Shown here one piece after another: positions 8,370-17,035 of a stretch of 64,000 nucleotides of DNA. The stretch spans positions 682,001-746,000 of the forward strand of contig NZ_JACHMN010000001.1 of NCBI RefSeq assembly GCF_014204945.1, in the 5' to 3' direction. The notes under the pieces are model-generated. The model was not told the DNA's origin and searched no databases. It worked only from the letters and a program-made list of their open reading frames with translations. Within the stretch, counting starts at the first letter, position 1, and the number at the start of each line of letters is the position of its first letter. The DNA is from Allocatelliglobosispora scoriae (GTDB taxonomy: Bacteria > Actinomycetota > Actinomycetes > Mycobacteriales > Micromonosporaceae). A program made the position numbers and the translations under genes.

Positions 8370-8720
8370 ACACGAGAAGCGCGAAACTGACCGTGAGCGA
8401 CACCGTGTTGCTGGACGGAGCGAGCGTGCCGTTGGCGGTGCAGGTGATGGTTGCGGTGTTCGTCCCGGAACAGGTGGCCCATGATGCGGTGGCTGCGGTG
8501 AAGGTGGCGCCGCCACCACCGACCGTCTTCGTCGCCACGAACTGAACCCCCGTGGCGTTGCCGGGGCCGAGGTTGTCGACGTTCACGGTGTATGTCACGG
8601 AGGCTATGGAGGTCACACCGTTGACGACATACGTCGTCACGTCTGCCGGGGCGGGCGTTACGGTCACGGTCGGGCCGATCTTCTTGCCGTCGGTCGTTAC
8701 GTCGGACTTGAAGAACTGGG
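8370..8720 (-). pseudogene. Remnant of a DUF11-type surface-repeat gene
   Basis: One minus-strand frame reads like a single DUF11/conserved-repeat module: VTYTVNVDNLGPGNATGV, then TFTAATASWATCSGTNTATITC, then LAPSSNTVSLTV. Such modules occur in tandem in large secreted or surface proteins. Here only one is left, with no signal peptide, plausible start or stop, and no companion module. After SFALL the frame turns into Arg-rich non-coding-looking sequence. It is best read as a decayed fragment. Confidence 0.6.
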
Positions 8721-8889
8721 CAGCGGCTTGAAGGTTCCGGGCGATGTCGACACATCGGCGGTCAGCGTCAGACCAGATGTCATCGATGCCGGCTGCTGGT
8801 CCGCCTGGCGCTCGGACCAGCAGGTGCTCAACCGCGACGGCCGGCCGTCGCGGTTGAGGGCGGCATTGGTCGGCCGCTACACCGCCTGA
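8641..8889 (+). other. Unassigned open + frame, possible gene remnant
   Basis: The plus frame ending with TGA at 8887-8889 stays open for about 80 codons. It includes the protein-like stretches RYVGLEELGSGL and AGCWSAWRSDQQVLN. The first faintly resembles the conserved segment of type I restriction specificity subunits. It has no start, overlaps the DUF11 remnant on the other strand and the end of the azoreductase gene, and is probably debris. No function is claimed. Confidence 0.2.
8827..8858 (-). terminator. Perfect 32-bp palindrome, terminator of the azoreductase gene
   Basis: A fully self-complementary palindrome runs from CTCAACCGCGACGG (8827) to CCGTCGCGGTTGAG (8858). It lies 19 bases past the minus-strand azoreductase stop, where it would form a very stable hairpin. 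Confidence 0.7.
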
Positions 8890-9536
8890 CGATGAGCCGC
8901 GGCGCCCAGGGCCTTGCCGGCCTCCTGCGCGGCGCTCAGAGCGGCCCGGTGCAGGTCGGCTGCGGCATCGGTGAAAGCGTCCAGCGCCGGGTTGACCCCG
9001 ACCAGGGTGAACTCCCGCTCGACCAGTGTGAGATCGGCACCCCACACGTCGGCCAGGATGCGGCGCAGGTAGCCGGTCGAGTGGTCCCAGCCCTCGCGGG
9101 GAGTGCCGGAGCCGTAGGCACCGCCTCGCACGGTCGCCAGCACGACCGGCTTGCCCGCGAGCAGCGGCGGTCCGCCGGCCGCCGCACGCGGGTCGGTGAT
9201 GATCAGGTCGATCCACGTTTTGACGTGCTGGGAGACGCCGAAGTTGTAGAGCGGGACGGCCAGCAGGACCGCGGTGGCACCAACGAGCTCGTCGGTGAGT
9301 TCGGCGGCGAGCGCTGTCGCCCGCCGCTGCTGCGGCGTCCGGTCGGCGTCCGGGGTGAACCCCGCCCCCACCGCCAGGCCCCAGGCGTCGGCGGGCAGCA
9401 CGTCCACCCCGATGTGCCGGCGGATCACGGTGTCGCCGGGATGGGCGGCCTGCCACTCGGCCTCGACGATGTCCGCGATTTCGCGGCTGGCCGAGCCTGC
9501 GGTACGGATGCTCGCGTCAAGTCTGAAAAGGGTCAT
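8877..9536 (-). CDS. FMN-dependent NADH-azoreductase / flavodoxin-fold NAD(P)H dehydrogenase
   Basis: A 219-residue cytoplasmic flavoprotein. The flavodoxin-like fold shows the N-terminal FMN phosphate loop (LFRLDASIRTAGSASREIAD) and the VPLYNFGVSQHVKTWIDLI motif typical of AcpD/AzoR-type enzymes. GGAYGSGTPREGWDH near residue 145 contributes to the flavin site. The family reduces azo compounds and quinones by two-electron transfer. GAGGAGCT precedes the ATG. The gene is divergent from a MarR regulator, with three palindromes in between, so quinone- or electrophile-inducible expression is likely. In actinomycetes many are MarR-controlled detoxification genes. Confidence 0.88.
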   Translation of the reverse strand: MTLFRLDASIRTAGSASREIADIVEAEWQAAHPGDTVIRRHIGVDVLPADAWGLAVGAGFTPDADRTPQQRRATALAAELTDELVGATAVLLAVPLYNFGVSQHVKTWIDLIITDPRAAAGGPPLLAGKPVVLATVRGGAYGSGTPREGWDHSTGYLRRILADVWGADLTLVEREFTLVGVNPALDAFTDAAADLHRAALSAAQEAGKALGAAAHRQAV

Positions 9537-9580
9537 GGCATAGCTCCTCGATCAGGTGGACCGTGTCGACAGCGAGCGAG

Positions 9581-9666
9581 TGACTTCACTGTTGAAGTCA
9601 AACTAGGCCGATATGACTTCAACAGTGAAGTCATAGTGAGATAGCCGACAACTTCAATCATGAAGT
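9581..9666. promoter_or_regulatory. Three MarR operator palindromes
   Basis: Three copies of ACTTCA-N4-TGAAGT lie between the divergent azoreductase and MarR genes. O1 at 9581-9600 (TGACTTCACTGTTGAAGTCA) and O2 at 9614-9633 share perfect eight-base arms; O3 at 9651-9666 has six-base arms. Centres are 33 and 35 bases apart, about three helical turns, which would place MarR dimers on the same DNA face. O2 and O3 cover the predicted azoreductase promoter. Confidence 0.85.
9630..9657 (-). promoter_or_regulatory. Predicted azoreductase promoter
   Basis: On the minus strand TTGAAG (9657-9652) and TATGAC (9635-9630) are separated by 16 bases and point toward the azoreductase. O3 overlaps the -35 and O2 the -10, consistent with repression by the adjacent MarR protein. 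Confidence 0.5.
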
Positions 9667-9688
9667 CGCGGTGCGGTATCTTCGGACC

Positions 9689-10177
9689 GTGGAAGCCGAC
9701 GAGCAGCAAGCGAAGGACGTGGACAGCGACGTCCGGTGGCTGTCGGCGACGGAGCAGGACGCGTGGCTCACGGTGGGGATGATGATGCTGTCGCTGTCCG
9801 GCCCACTCGACGCCCAGCTGCAGCGCGACTCCAACCTGACGCTGTTCGAATACCTCGTGTTGAGCTCTCTGTCCATGGCCCCCGACGAGCAGGTGCGGAT
9901 GAGCGAGCTGGCGCGGCTGGTCAACGGCTCGCTGTCCCGCCTGTCCAACGTCGCCAAGCGCCTGGAGAGCCAGGGCTGGCTGGTGCGCGCCCCGGACCCC
10001 GCCGACGGGCGGTACACCGTCGCCCGATTGACCCCCTCGGGTCGCCGGGTGGTCGTCGCCGCCGCGCCCGGGCACGTCGAGACGGTCCGCAAACTCGTCA
10101 TCGATCCACTGACGCCCGCGCAGCTGCGCACCCTCGCCGAGATCGGCCGACGGATCAGGGCCGCCAACGAGTGCTGA
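9689..10177 (+). CDS. MarR-family transcriptional regulator
   Basis: A winged-helix regulator of about 162 residues. The DNA-binding core is visible as MSELARLVNGSLSRLSNVAKRLESQGWLVRAPDPADGRYTVARLT, with the MarR wing DPADGR. I prefer the GTG at 9689 because TATCTT at 9677-9682 would be a -10 giving a leaderless message starting there; an in-frame GTG at 9671 is the alternative. It is divergent from an azoreductase and upstream of an MMPL exporter, and three palindromes lie in the shared promoter region. It probably senses phenolic or quinone compounds (inference). Confidence 0.9.
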   Translation: MEADEQQAKDVDSDVRWLSATEQDAWLTVGMMMLSLSGPLDAQLQRDSNLTLFEYLVLSSLSMAPDEQVRMSELARLVNGSLSRLSNVAKRLESQGWLVRAPDPADGRYTVARLTPSGRRVVVAAAPGHVETVRKLVIDPLTPAQLRTLAEIGRRIRAANEC

Positions 10178-10376
10178 CCACAGCGAGCCGGGACGCCCGT
10201 GCGGGATCGCCCGCGGCCGGTGCTCGAACCGGGCACGAGCGGAGAGCTCAAGCAGCTCGGCGAGACGGTCGCGACCGTTGAGTGAAGATCATTCTGATTC
10301 GCTCTATGCTGGTGTTGTCTTGACCAGGGGCGTCTCAGGCATCGGTCGGGCCACCCCGCACGGAGAGGAACCCCTG

Positions 10377-12539
10377 GTGAGCGCGATCGAGAACGGTGCC
10401 ATCCACCGTGGCATGTCGGCCGTGGCCCGGGCGACCGTGCGGCGCCCCTGGTGGGTCATCGCCGGATGGCTGCTCGCCACGATCACCGTGGCCGTCCTCG
10501 TGGTCACGCTGGGTCGCCCGACCGAGGAGGACGTCTCCCTGCCCGGCAGCGACGCCCAGGTCGGCCGCGACCTGATGGCCGCCAACTTCCCCACCGCCAC
10601 CAACGCCGCCGGTCAGATCGTCGTCAAGGCCGCCGCCGGGCGCGTCGACGATCCCGCCAACGCCGCCGCGATCACCGCGGCCGTGGCCCGGATCGCCGCC
10701 ATCGAGCACGTCGTGGGGGTCATCCCGCCGAGCGCCGCCCAGGACTCCCTCAGCGGCGACGGGCGCATCGGATTCATCACGGTCGCCTTCGACCTCGGCC
10801 CGCGCGACGTCAGCCACGACCTCGCCGTCCGCGTGGGAGACGCCGCGCAGCCCGCCCGCGACGCCGGGCTGCAGGCCGTGCCCGCCGGGGTCCTGGCGCT
10901 GCCGGACACCAGCACCCGGACCAGCGAGCTGCTCGGCATCGGCATCGCCCTCATCGTCATGGTCATCGCGTTCGGCGGGCTCGTCGCGGCCGGGCTGCCG
11001 TTGATCACGGCGCTGATCACGCTGGTCTGCGGTGTCGGCATCGTCGGCCTGCTCGGGCACGTGGCGTCGATACCCTCGGTCGCCGCCACCCTCGCCACCA
11101 TGATCGGCCTCGGGGTCGGCATCGACTACTCGCTGTTCCTCATCTCCCGCTACCGCGCACTGCTCGCCAAGGGCCTGGACACCCGCGCCGCGATCACGGC
11201 CACCGTCGCCACGTCCGGTGCCGCCGTCGTGTTCGCCGGGGGCACGGTCGTCGTCGCGCTGTCGGGGCTCGCCATCTCTGGCGTACCCATCCTGACGACC
11301 CTGGGTTGGACCGCGGGCCTGGTCGTGCTGTTCGCGGTCCTCGCCGCGACCACCCTGCTGCCGGCGATCCTGGTCCTGCTCGGGCCTCGCCTCAACGCGC
11401 TGCCGGTGCTGCGGCGCCGGGAGGTCGACCCGGACCGCTCCGGATGGGGACGGCTCGCCGACCGCGTCACGCGGCGGCCCCTGCCCTGGGCGATCGCCAC
11501 CGGCGCGCTGCTGCTCCTGCTCGCCGCGCCCACCGCGAGCCTCCACCTCGGACAGACCGACGCGAGTGACCAGCCACCCGGCTCCGCCGCCCGGACCGGC
11601 TACGAGCTGCTCACCGAAGGTTTCGGACCCGGCTCGACCAGCCCGATCACCGTCGTCGCCGAGCTCGACTCCCCCGCCACCGGCCCGCAGGATCCACGGC
11701 TCGCGGACCTGTCGCGCAGCATCCGGGCCACCGCCGGGGTCGCCTCCGTCGAACCCGCACGGCTGTCGGCTGACGGCTCGGTCGTCGCGGTACGCCTCGA
11801 GCCGACCACCGCCGGCAGCGACCCGCAGACCCTGCACACCATCGACACGCTGCTGCACACCCCGGTCCCCGGCATGACCGTGCACGTCGCCGGGCAGACC
11901 GCCGCCCGGGGCGCGCTGTCGGACATGGTCGCCGAGCGCATGCCATACGTCATCGCGGTCGTCGTGCTGCTCTCGGCGCTGCTGCTGCTGGTGGCGTTCC
12001 GGGCGCCGGTGCTGGCGCTCAAGGCCGCGCTGATGAACCTGCTCTCGGTCGGCGCCGCCTACGGCGCGCTGACCGCGGTGTTCGCCTGGGGCTGGGGCAT
12101 CGGACTCGTCGGGCTCGACGGGCCGATCCCGGTCGAGAGCTACGTGCCGATGATCCTGTTCGCGCTGCTCTTCGGCCTGTCCATGGACTACGAGGTGATC
12201 CTGCTGACGGCCGTGCAGGAGTCCTGGCACGCCACCGGCGACAACCGGCGATCGGTCCGCGACGGCCTGGCCGGCACCGGCAAGGTCATCACCTCGGCGG
12301 CACTGATCATGGTCTGCGTCTTCGCCAGCTTCGTCCTGCAGGCCAGCCCCGTCATCAAGATGTTCGGCGTGGGGATGTCCGTCGCGATCGCCGTCGACGC
12401 CACCATCATCCGCGGGCTTCTCGTCCCCGCCACGATGGCGCTGCTCGGCCGGGCCAACTGGTGGACGCCCGCCTGGACCCGGCGCGGCCGGACCCACGCC
12501 CCGACGGCGCCGGAGCCGGTCCCGGTGGGCACGCCCTAA
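10377..12539 (+). CDS. MMPL-family (RND superfamily) membrane transporter
   Basis: A 720-residue inner-membrane protein with the duplicated RND topology: one N-terminal helix, an extracytoplasmic domain, five further helices, then the same again. The conserved proton-relay regions are visible as GVGIDYSLFLISRYRALL in the first half and GLSMDYEVILLTAV in the second. MMPL proteins export lipids or lipophilic compounds in actinomycetes. The GTG at 10377 follows GGAGAGG with good spacing; an upstream TTG reading adds a non-membrane extension I consider unlikely. It lies 199 bases after the MarR gene, on the same strand, and ends tail-to-tail (four-base overlap) with the SDR gene. Confidence 0.88.
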   Translation: MSAIENGAIHRGMSAVARATVRRPWWVIAGWLLATITVAVLVVTLGRPTEEDVSLPGSDAQVGRDLMAANFPTATNAAGQIVVKAAAGRVDDPANAAAITAAVARIAAIEHVVGVIPPSAAQDSLSGDGRIGFITVAFDLGPRDVSHDLAVRVGDAAQPARDAGLQAVPAGVLALPDTSTRTSELLGIGIALIVMVIAFGGLVAAGLPLITALITLVCGVGIVGLLGHVASIPSVAATLATMIGLGVGIDYSLFLISRYRALLAKGLDTRAAITATVATSGAAVVFAGGTVVVALSGLAISGVPILTTLGWTAGLVVLFAVLAATTLLPAILVLLGPRLNALPVLRRREVDPDRSGWGRLADRVTRRPLPWAIATGALLLLLAAPTASLHLGQTDASDQPPGSAARTGYELLTEGFGPGSTSPITVVAELDSPATGPQDPRLADLSRSIRATAGVASVEPARLSADGSVVAVRLEPTTAGSDPQTLHTIDTLLHTPVPGMTVHVAGQTAARGALSDMVAERMPYVIAVVVLLSALLLLVAFRAPVLALKAALMNLLSVGAAYGALTAVFAWGWGIGLVGLDGPIPVESYVPMILFALLFGLSMDYEVILLTAVQESWHATGDNRRSVRDGLAGTGKVITSAALIMVCVFASFVLQASPVIKMFGVGMSVAIAVDATIIRGLLVPATMALLGRANWWTPAWTRRGRTHAPTAPEPVPVGTP

Positions 12540-13453
12540 CCCGGCGAGACCACGGTGGCGAAGGTGTCGCGGAGCGCGGGCTCCAGCGCCCGCCCGGTCG
12601 CCGGTTCGATGAACAACTCGGCGAGGACGAGGTCGGCGAAGTCGGCCGGGCGCAGGCCGGACTCCTTGCGGCCCAGCGCCTGCGTCACACCGCCGAACCG
12701 CAGCGCTGCGCGGACGACCCCCGCGGGCAGTCGGCGGACTCGGCGGGGGCGGCCGGCCGCGGCGGCGATGCGAGCGATCATGTCGTGCCAGGTGAGGTTT
12801 TCGTCGACGACCGGGATGTCGTCACCCTTGGCCTGTTCGAGGGCGTCGGCGGCGATCTCGGCCACGCTGCGCGCCGAGGCCGCTGCGGTCCCGCCGGGGG
12901 GCGCGGCGAGGGGCGAGCGGGACCTCGCCCAGCCGTCCAGCGGCGGAGCCCAGTTCGGCAGGCGGTCGCCGGCCCGGCCGAAGATGAAGGGCAGCTCGAG
13001 GACGGCGACCGGCATCTCCGCGGCCGCCCGCCCCTCCGCCGCCTGCTCGACCCGGCACCGGATGTAGGTGTGCCGGTCCGCCAGCCGCCACTGCGGGTGC
13101 AGCCGGTCGAAGTAGGTGTAGTAGGAGCCCATGATCACTCCGCGGGTGAGGCCTTCGAGCCGGGCGGCGGTGAACAGGCGTACCACCGGGTCGACCATGT
13201 CCTGCCGGAACACCGGGTAGATGGGCTTGCGCAGCGGCTTCTGCTCGTCGGTGCGGGCGGCGTCGACGACACCGTCATGGTCGGCGAGCAGCGGCCGCAG
13301 GTCGTCGATCGAGGCGGTCGCGAGATCGAGGGCGTGGTCGACGCCGGGCTGGGCGGTACGCGCCACCGTGGTGACCGTGTGGCCCCGCTCGCGCAGCACG
13401 TCCACGACATGGGCGCCGATGAGCCCGCTTCCACCCGCCACGAGAATCTTCAC
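12536..13453 (-). CDS. NAD(P)-dependent epimerase / extended SDR-like protein
   Basis: A 305-residue Rossmann-fold protein starting VKILVAGGSGLIGAHVVDVLRERGH, the dinucleotide-binding GxxGxxG of extended short-chain dehydrogenases. The middle holds SYYTYFDRLHPQWRLADRHTYIR where the catalytic Tyr-x-x-x-Lys would be, but no clean YxxxK is present. It may therefore bind nucleotide without standard SDR chemistry. The C-terminal half resembles sugar-nucleotide epimerase-like proteins (ENLTWHDMIARIAAAAGRP). The start is GTG at 13453; a much longer open frame upstream runs antisense-frame through the neighbouring GIY-YIG gene and is not real. Confidence 0.75.
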   Translation of the reverse strand: MKILVAGGSGLIGAHVVDVLRERGHTVTTVARTAQPGVDHALDLATASIDDLRPLLADHDGVVDAARTDEQKPLRKPIYPVFRQDMVDPVVRLFTAARLEGLTRGVIMGSYYTYFDRLHPQWRLADRHTYIRCRVEQAAEGRAAAEMPVAVLELPFIFGRAGDRLPNWAPPLDGWARSRSPLAAPPGGTAAASARSVAEIAADALEQAKGDDIPVVDENLTWHDMIARIAAAAGRPRRVRRLPAGVVRAALRFGGVTQALGRKESGLRPADFADLVLAELFIEPATGRALEPALRDTFATVVSPG

Positions 13454-13485
13454 GCCGCATCGTCCACTGCGGACCCCGCCCGTTG

Positions 13486-14421
13486 TCAAGCGTGGAGGAG
13501 ACTGGCGAGCTCGGCGCTTCGGGCGGCGAAGGCACGCCACTCGGGCGGCGTCCGCTCCAGGTACCGCTGGGCACCGGCGGACGGGCAGGCCCGCTGCTTC
13601 CACACACACATGCGGCCCTGCCGGATCTCGAACTGGACCAGCAGTCCGTCGGCCCAGCCGTAGACGTCGCAGTCGGTGGGAGCGAGTGTGGTCACCTTCT
13701 GCTCGGCCACGATCCAGTCGACCGCCTCGATCTGCTGCTGGATGCGTGCCGCCAGCTCGAAGGCGAGGCTGTCCGATGCACGGGTCCGGTGCTCGGCCAG
13801 CTGGTGCTTGACGGTCTCCACCGCGTCGGGCTGCCGTTGCAGCACCGCCGTGACGGTGGTGAGCAGGGCGGCACGGTCCAGCGCCGCCAGGCCACGCGCC
13901 CGCGCCATGTCCTGCTGGCCGCCGCTGAGCCGGTCGTCGGCGTAGCTGAGCGGCAGCACCCGCTCCAGCGCCGACACCGCCAGCCGCGCCTGCGTGCCGC
14001 CGAGGTAGGGACCGAACAGGCCGACCGGGTGATCCGCGTCCGGGGTGACCGGACCGGTCGGCGGCCGGTGGACCACCGACAGCCGGGCCGAACCCGGACG
14101 GCGATCCAAGTGCAGGTAGACCGGCACCTCCGCGCCGCCGCGGACGCGGTTCCAGCGCGGCTTGGAACGCTGCAGAAGGTTGCGCTCCAGCCATGCCGCC
14201 TCATGCGCCGAGTCACACGCGACCGCCTCGACGGCGGCGATCTGCGGAACCATCCGGCGGAGGTGTCGCCGATCCCCGAGGTCTCCCCAGTAGGAGCCGA
14301 CCCGCCGACGCAGGTCGACCGCCCGCCCGATATACAGCGCCCGGCCGCGGTCGTCTCGGAATCGATAGACCCCGGGTGCCGACGGCAGGCCGGCCACCGC
14401 GGACCGGGGCACTGTGCTCAT
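13486..14421 (-). CDS. Short UvrC-like GIY-YIG nuclease-family protein
   Basis: A 311-residue protein resembling the N-terminal half of the excision-repair nuclease UvrC. The GIY-YIG catalytic module is at the start (GVYRF at 17-21, LYIGRAVDLRRRV at 29-41, then WLERNLLQRSKPRWN). Near residues 230-260 a UVR-like helical hairpin (LAFELAARIQQQIEAVDWI), the segment by which UvrC contacts UvrB, is retained. The RNase H-like second nuclease and HhH domains of full UvrC (about 600 residues) are missing. It is thus a Cho-like single-incision protein or a nuclease with another role. The start at 14421 has an AGG nine bases upstream; 14430 is possible. Confidence 0.78.
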   Translation of the reverse strand: MSTVPRSAVAGLPSAPGVYRFRDDRGRALYIGRAVDLRRRVGSYWGDLGDRRHLRRMVPQIAAVEAVACDSAHEAAWLERNLLQRSKPRWNRVRGGAEVPVYLHLDRRPGSARLSVVHRPPTGPVTPDADHPVGLFGPYLGGTQARLAVSALERVLPLSYADDRLSGGQQDMARARGLAALDRAALLTTVTAVLQRQPDAVETVKHQLAEHRTRASDSLAFELAARIQQQIEAVDWIVAEQKVTTLAPTDCDVYGWADGLLVQFEIRQGRMCVWKQRACPSAGAQRYLERTPPEWRAFAARSAELASLLHA

Positions 14422-14508
14422 GTCCGGCATCCTACGGTCGGCACCGGCCCGGGCCCTCGCCGATAAGGCGTTGCCGCTGGTGCGTGCTGCGCGTAAGGTC
14501 CCGATCTT

Positions 14509-15795
14509 GTGGCGAACAGGCTGATCGAGAAGCTCGTGCCGGCCCGGCTGGGGTCCAGCTACCGCTGGCTGCTCGCCTCGTCCTGGACGACCAACTTCGG
14601 TGACGGCGTCGCGATGGCGGCGGGCCCGCTGCTCGTCGCCTCGCTGACCGACGACGCGTTGCTGATCTCGCTCGCTGCGATGCTGGCGTGGGCTCCCCCG
14701 CTGCTGTTCAGCCTCTACGCGGGCGTGCTGTCCGACCGGCTGGACCGGCGGCGGATCGTGCTCGTCGCGGACGGCAGCCGGGTCGTGATCCTGGCGGTGC
14801 TGTTCGGCACCGTGGTCGCGGGCACGGTGACGGTCACCGGCGCGCTGATCGCCCTCGGGCTCCTCGCCACCGCCGAGGTCTTCGCCGACAACACCTCCGC
14901 GACGCTGACGCCGATGCTGGTGTCCCGCGACGATCTCGCCATCGCCAACGCGCGCCTGCAGACCGGATTCCTCACCCTCAACCAGCTCGCCGGACCGCCG
15001 CTGGGAGCCGCGCTGTTCGTGGTCGGCATCGCATGGCCGTTCGCGACGCAGGCCGTCCTGGTCGCGGCAGGACTGGTGATGGTGTCGCGGATCAAGCCGC
15101 CGCCGCATGGCCGCCAACTGGGTGTCGAGCGGCGCAGCCTGCGCCGGGACCTCGCCGAGGGGTTCCGGTGGACCGTGCACCACGCCGCGGTCCGGACCCT
15201 GGCGCTGACGATCCTGATGTTCAACGTCACCTTCGGCGCCGCCTGGTCGGTCCTGGTGCTCTACGCCCACCAGCGCCTCGGCCTCGGCGCGATCGGGTTC
15301 GGCCTGCTCACCACCGTCTCGGCGGCGGGCGGGCTGCTCGGCACCGGCCTCTACGGCTGGATCACCGCGCGGGTGAGCCTCGGCAACATCATGCGGATCG
15401 GGCTGATCATCGAGACGCTGACGCACCTGGGCCTGGCCCTCACCACCTCGCCGTGGGTCGCTTCGGGGATCTTCTTCCTCTTCGGCGCGCACGCGTTCGT
15501 CTGGGGCACGACCTCGGTGACCGTGCGCCAGCGGGCGGTCCCGACCGAGCTGCAGGGACGGGTGGGCAGCCTCAACACCATCAGCGTCTTCGGCGGTCTC
15601 GTCGTCGGCTCCGCGATCGGCGGAGTCCTCGGCACCCGCTATGGCGTGACGGCTCCGTTCTGGTTCGCGTTCGCCGGTTCGGCGGTCTTCGTGGTGGTGC
15701 TGTGGCGGCAGCTCAGCCGGATCGCCCACGACGACGAGAACGCCGCCGAGGAGGCGCAGCGGGCACCGGCGCAGAACCCTGTGGCCGTCGCGTGA
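14509..15795 (+). CDS. MFS transporter (EntS/MFS_3-like exporter)
   Basis: A 428-residue membrane protein with about 12 predicted helices and the major facilitator signature between helices 2 and 3 (GVLSDRLDRRRIVLVADG). Opening WTTNFGDGVAMAAGPLLVASLT and the LNQLAGPPLGAALF segment are typical of the EntS/macrolide-efflux branch, which exports siderophores or drugs by proton antiport. The start is GTG at 14509, 87 bases from the divergent GIY-YIG gene. No biosynthetic cluster sits next to it, so the substrate cannot be named. Confidence 0.87.
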   Translation: MANRLIEKLVPARLGSSYRWLLASSWTTNFGDGVAMAAGPLLVASLTDDALLISLAAMLAWAPPLLFSLYAGVLSDRLDRRRIVLVADGSRVVILAVLFGTVVAGTVTVTGALIALGLLATAEVFADNTSATLTPMLVSRDDLAIANARLQTGFLTLNQLAGPPLGAALFVVGIAWPFATQAVLVAAGLVMVSRIKPPPHGRQLGVERRSLRRDLAEGFRWTVHHAAVRTLALTILMFNVTFGAAWSVLVLYAHQRLGLGAIGFGLLTTVSAAGGLLGTGLYGWITARVSLGNIMRIGLIIETLTHLGLALTTSPWVASGIFFLFGAHAFVWGTTSVTVRQRAVPTELQGRVGSLNTISVFGGLVVGSAIGGVLGTRYGVTAPFWFAFAGSAVFVVVLWRQLSRIAHDDENAAEEAQRAPAQNPVAVA

Positions 15796-15876
15796 GCGAC
15801 CCCCGCACAACGGGCTGTCGACTGATTTCCGGGACGCCGACGGCGCGGCGGCGTACCCACGGAGGGGGTTGATCTG

Positions 15877-17025
15877 TCAGCGGCCGACGGCCGCGACCTT
15901 CCGGCCCAGGCCGAGCTTGCGCAGCGTCTTCGGGACGAACCCGTTGGGCAGCGACAGGCGGAACACCTTGTGCCAGGCCGACGCGACCTGCCGGGGCAGC
16001 GAGCCGGTCCGGTAGGTGAGCCCGTAGCGCTCGAACAGCGCCTCCACCCTGGGCGCGATCTCCTGGTAGCGGTTGCTCGGCAGGTCGGGGAAGAGGTGGT
16101 GCTCGATCTGGTAGGAGAGGTTGCCGGTCATGACGTGCATGGCCCGGCTGCCGGTGATGTTGGCCGAGCCGAGCATCTGCCGCAGGTACCACTCCCCGCG
16201 AGTCTCGCCCTCGATGGAGCGCTTCTCGAAGGTCTCGACGCCCTCGGGGAAGTGCCCGCACATGATCACCGAGTGCGTCCACCAGTTGCGGACGAAGTTC
16301 GCGGTCGCGTTGGCGGCCATCGTGGACAGGAAGAACGGGCCCGACAGCGCCGGGAACAGCACGTAGTCCTTGAGCACCTGGCGGCGGATCTTGCGGAGCA
16401 CCTGCTTGGCGCGGGCCTTGAACTCGGGGCTGCTGCGGCGCTGCTTGGAGGGCAGGTTGCGGCCGAGTTCGAGGTCGTAGGCGGCGATGCCGTACTGGAA
16501 GAAGCACGCGTTGATGAAGTTCCACAGCGGCTGCGCGAGGTAGATCGGGTGCCAGCGCTGGTCCTCGTCGACGCGCATGATGCCGTAGCCGAGGTCGTTG
16601 TCGCGGCCGACGACGTTGGTGTAGGTGTGGTGCAGTTCGTTGTGTGAGTGCTTCCACTGGTCCGACGGGGACACGTTGTCCCACTCCCACGTCGTGGAGT
16701 GGATCTTCGGGTCGCGCATCCAGTCCCACTGGCCGTGCATGACGTTGTGGCCGATCTCCATGTTCTCCAGGATCTTCGCCACCGACAGCCCGGCGGTGCC
16801 GAGCAGCCACGCGGGCGGGAACACGGAGAAGACCAGCACCGCGCGGCTGGAGATCTCCAGCGTGCGCTGCACGCGGATGACCTTCCGGATGTACGCCGCG
16901 TCGGTCGCCCCGCGGGCGGCGACGATGTCGGCGCGGATCGCGTCGAGCCGGCGCCCCAGCTCCTCGATGTCATCGGCGGTCAGGTGGGAGACGGCGTTGT
17001 CGGGCTTGCGCTGCAGAACGGTCAT
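15877..17025 (-). CDS. Membrane fatty acid desaturase (DesA3-like acyl-CoA desaturase)
   Basis: A 382-residue membrane di-iron desaturase. All three histidine boxes are present: HNVMH (93-97), HSHNELHH (126-133) and QIEHH (306-310), with hydrophobic segments between. The order and spacing fit linoleoyl-CoA/acyl-CoA desaturases such as mycobacterial DesA3, which introduce a double bond into acyl-CoA using electrons from an oxidoreductase. GAGGAAC precedes the ATG at 17025. The gene starts only 10 bases after the stop of a ferredoxin reductase gene that is its likely electron donor, and the pair is divergent from a PucR-type regulator. Confidence 0.92.
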   Translation of the reverse strand: MTVLQRKPDNAVSHLTADDIEELGRRLDAIRADIVAARGATDAAYIRKVIRVQRTLEISSRAVLVFSVFPPAWLLGTAGLSVAKILENMEIGHNVMHGQWDWMRDPKIHSTTWEWDNVSPSDQWKHSHNELHHTYTNVVGRDNDLGYGIMRVDEDQRWHPIYLAQPLWNFINACFFQYGIAAYDLELGRNLPSKQRRSSPEFKARAKQVLRKIRRQVLKDYVLFPALSGPFFLSTMAANATANFVRNWWTHSVIMCGHFPEGVETFEKRSIEGETRGEWYLRQMLGSANITGSRAMHVMTGNLSYQIEHHLFPDLPSNRYQEIAPRVEALFERYGLTYRTGSLPRQVASAWHKVFRLSLPNGFVPKTLRKLGLGRKVAAVGR

Positions 17026-17035
17026 GGCGGGTTCC

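Noticed and set aside
12536-14194. A 552-codon minus-strand frame extending the epimerase-like gene upstream
   Set aside because: The upstream part lies in a shifted frame over the real GIY-YIG gene and reads as Arg/Pro/Ala-rich shadow; the Rossmann start at 13453 is the natural beginning.
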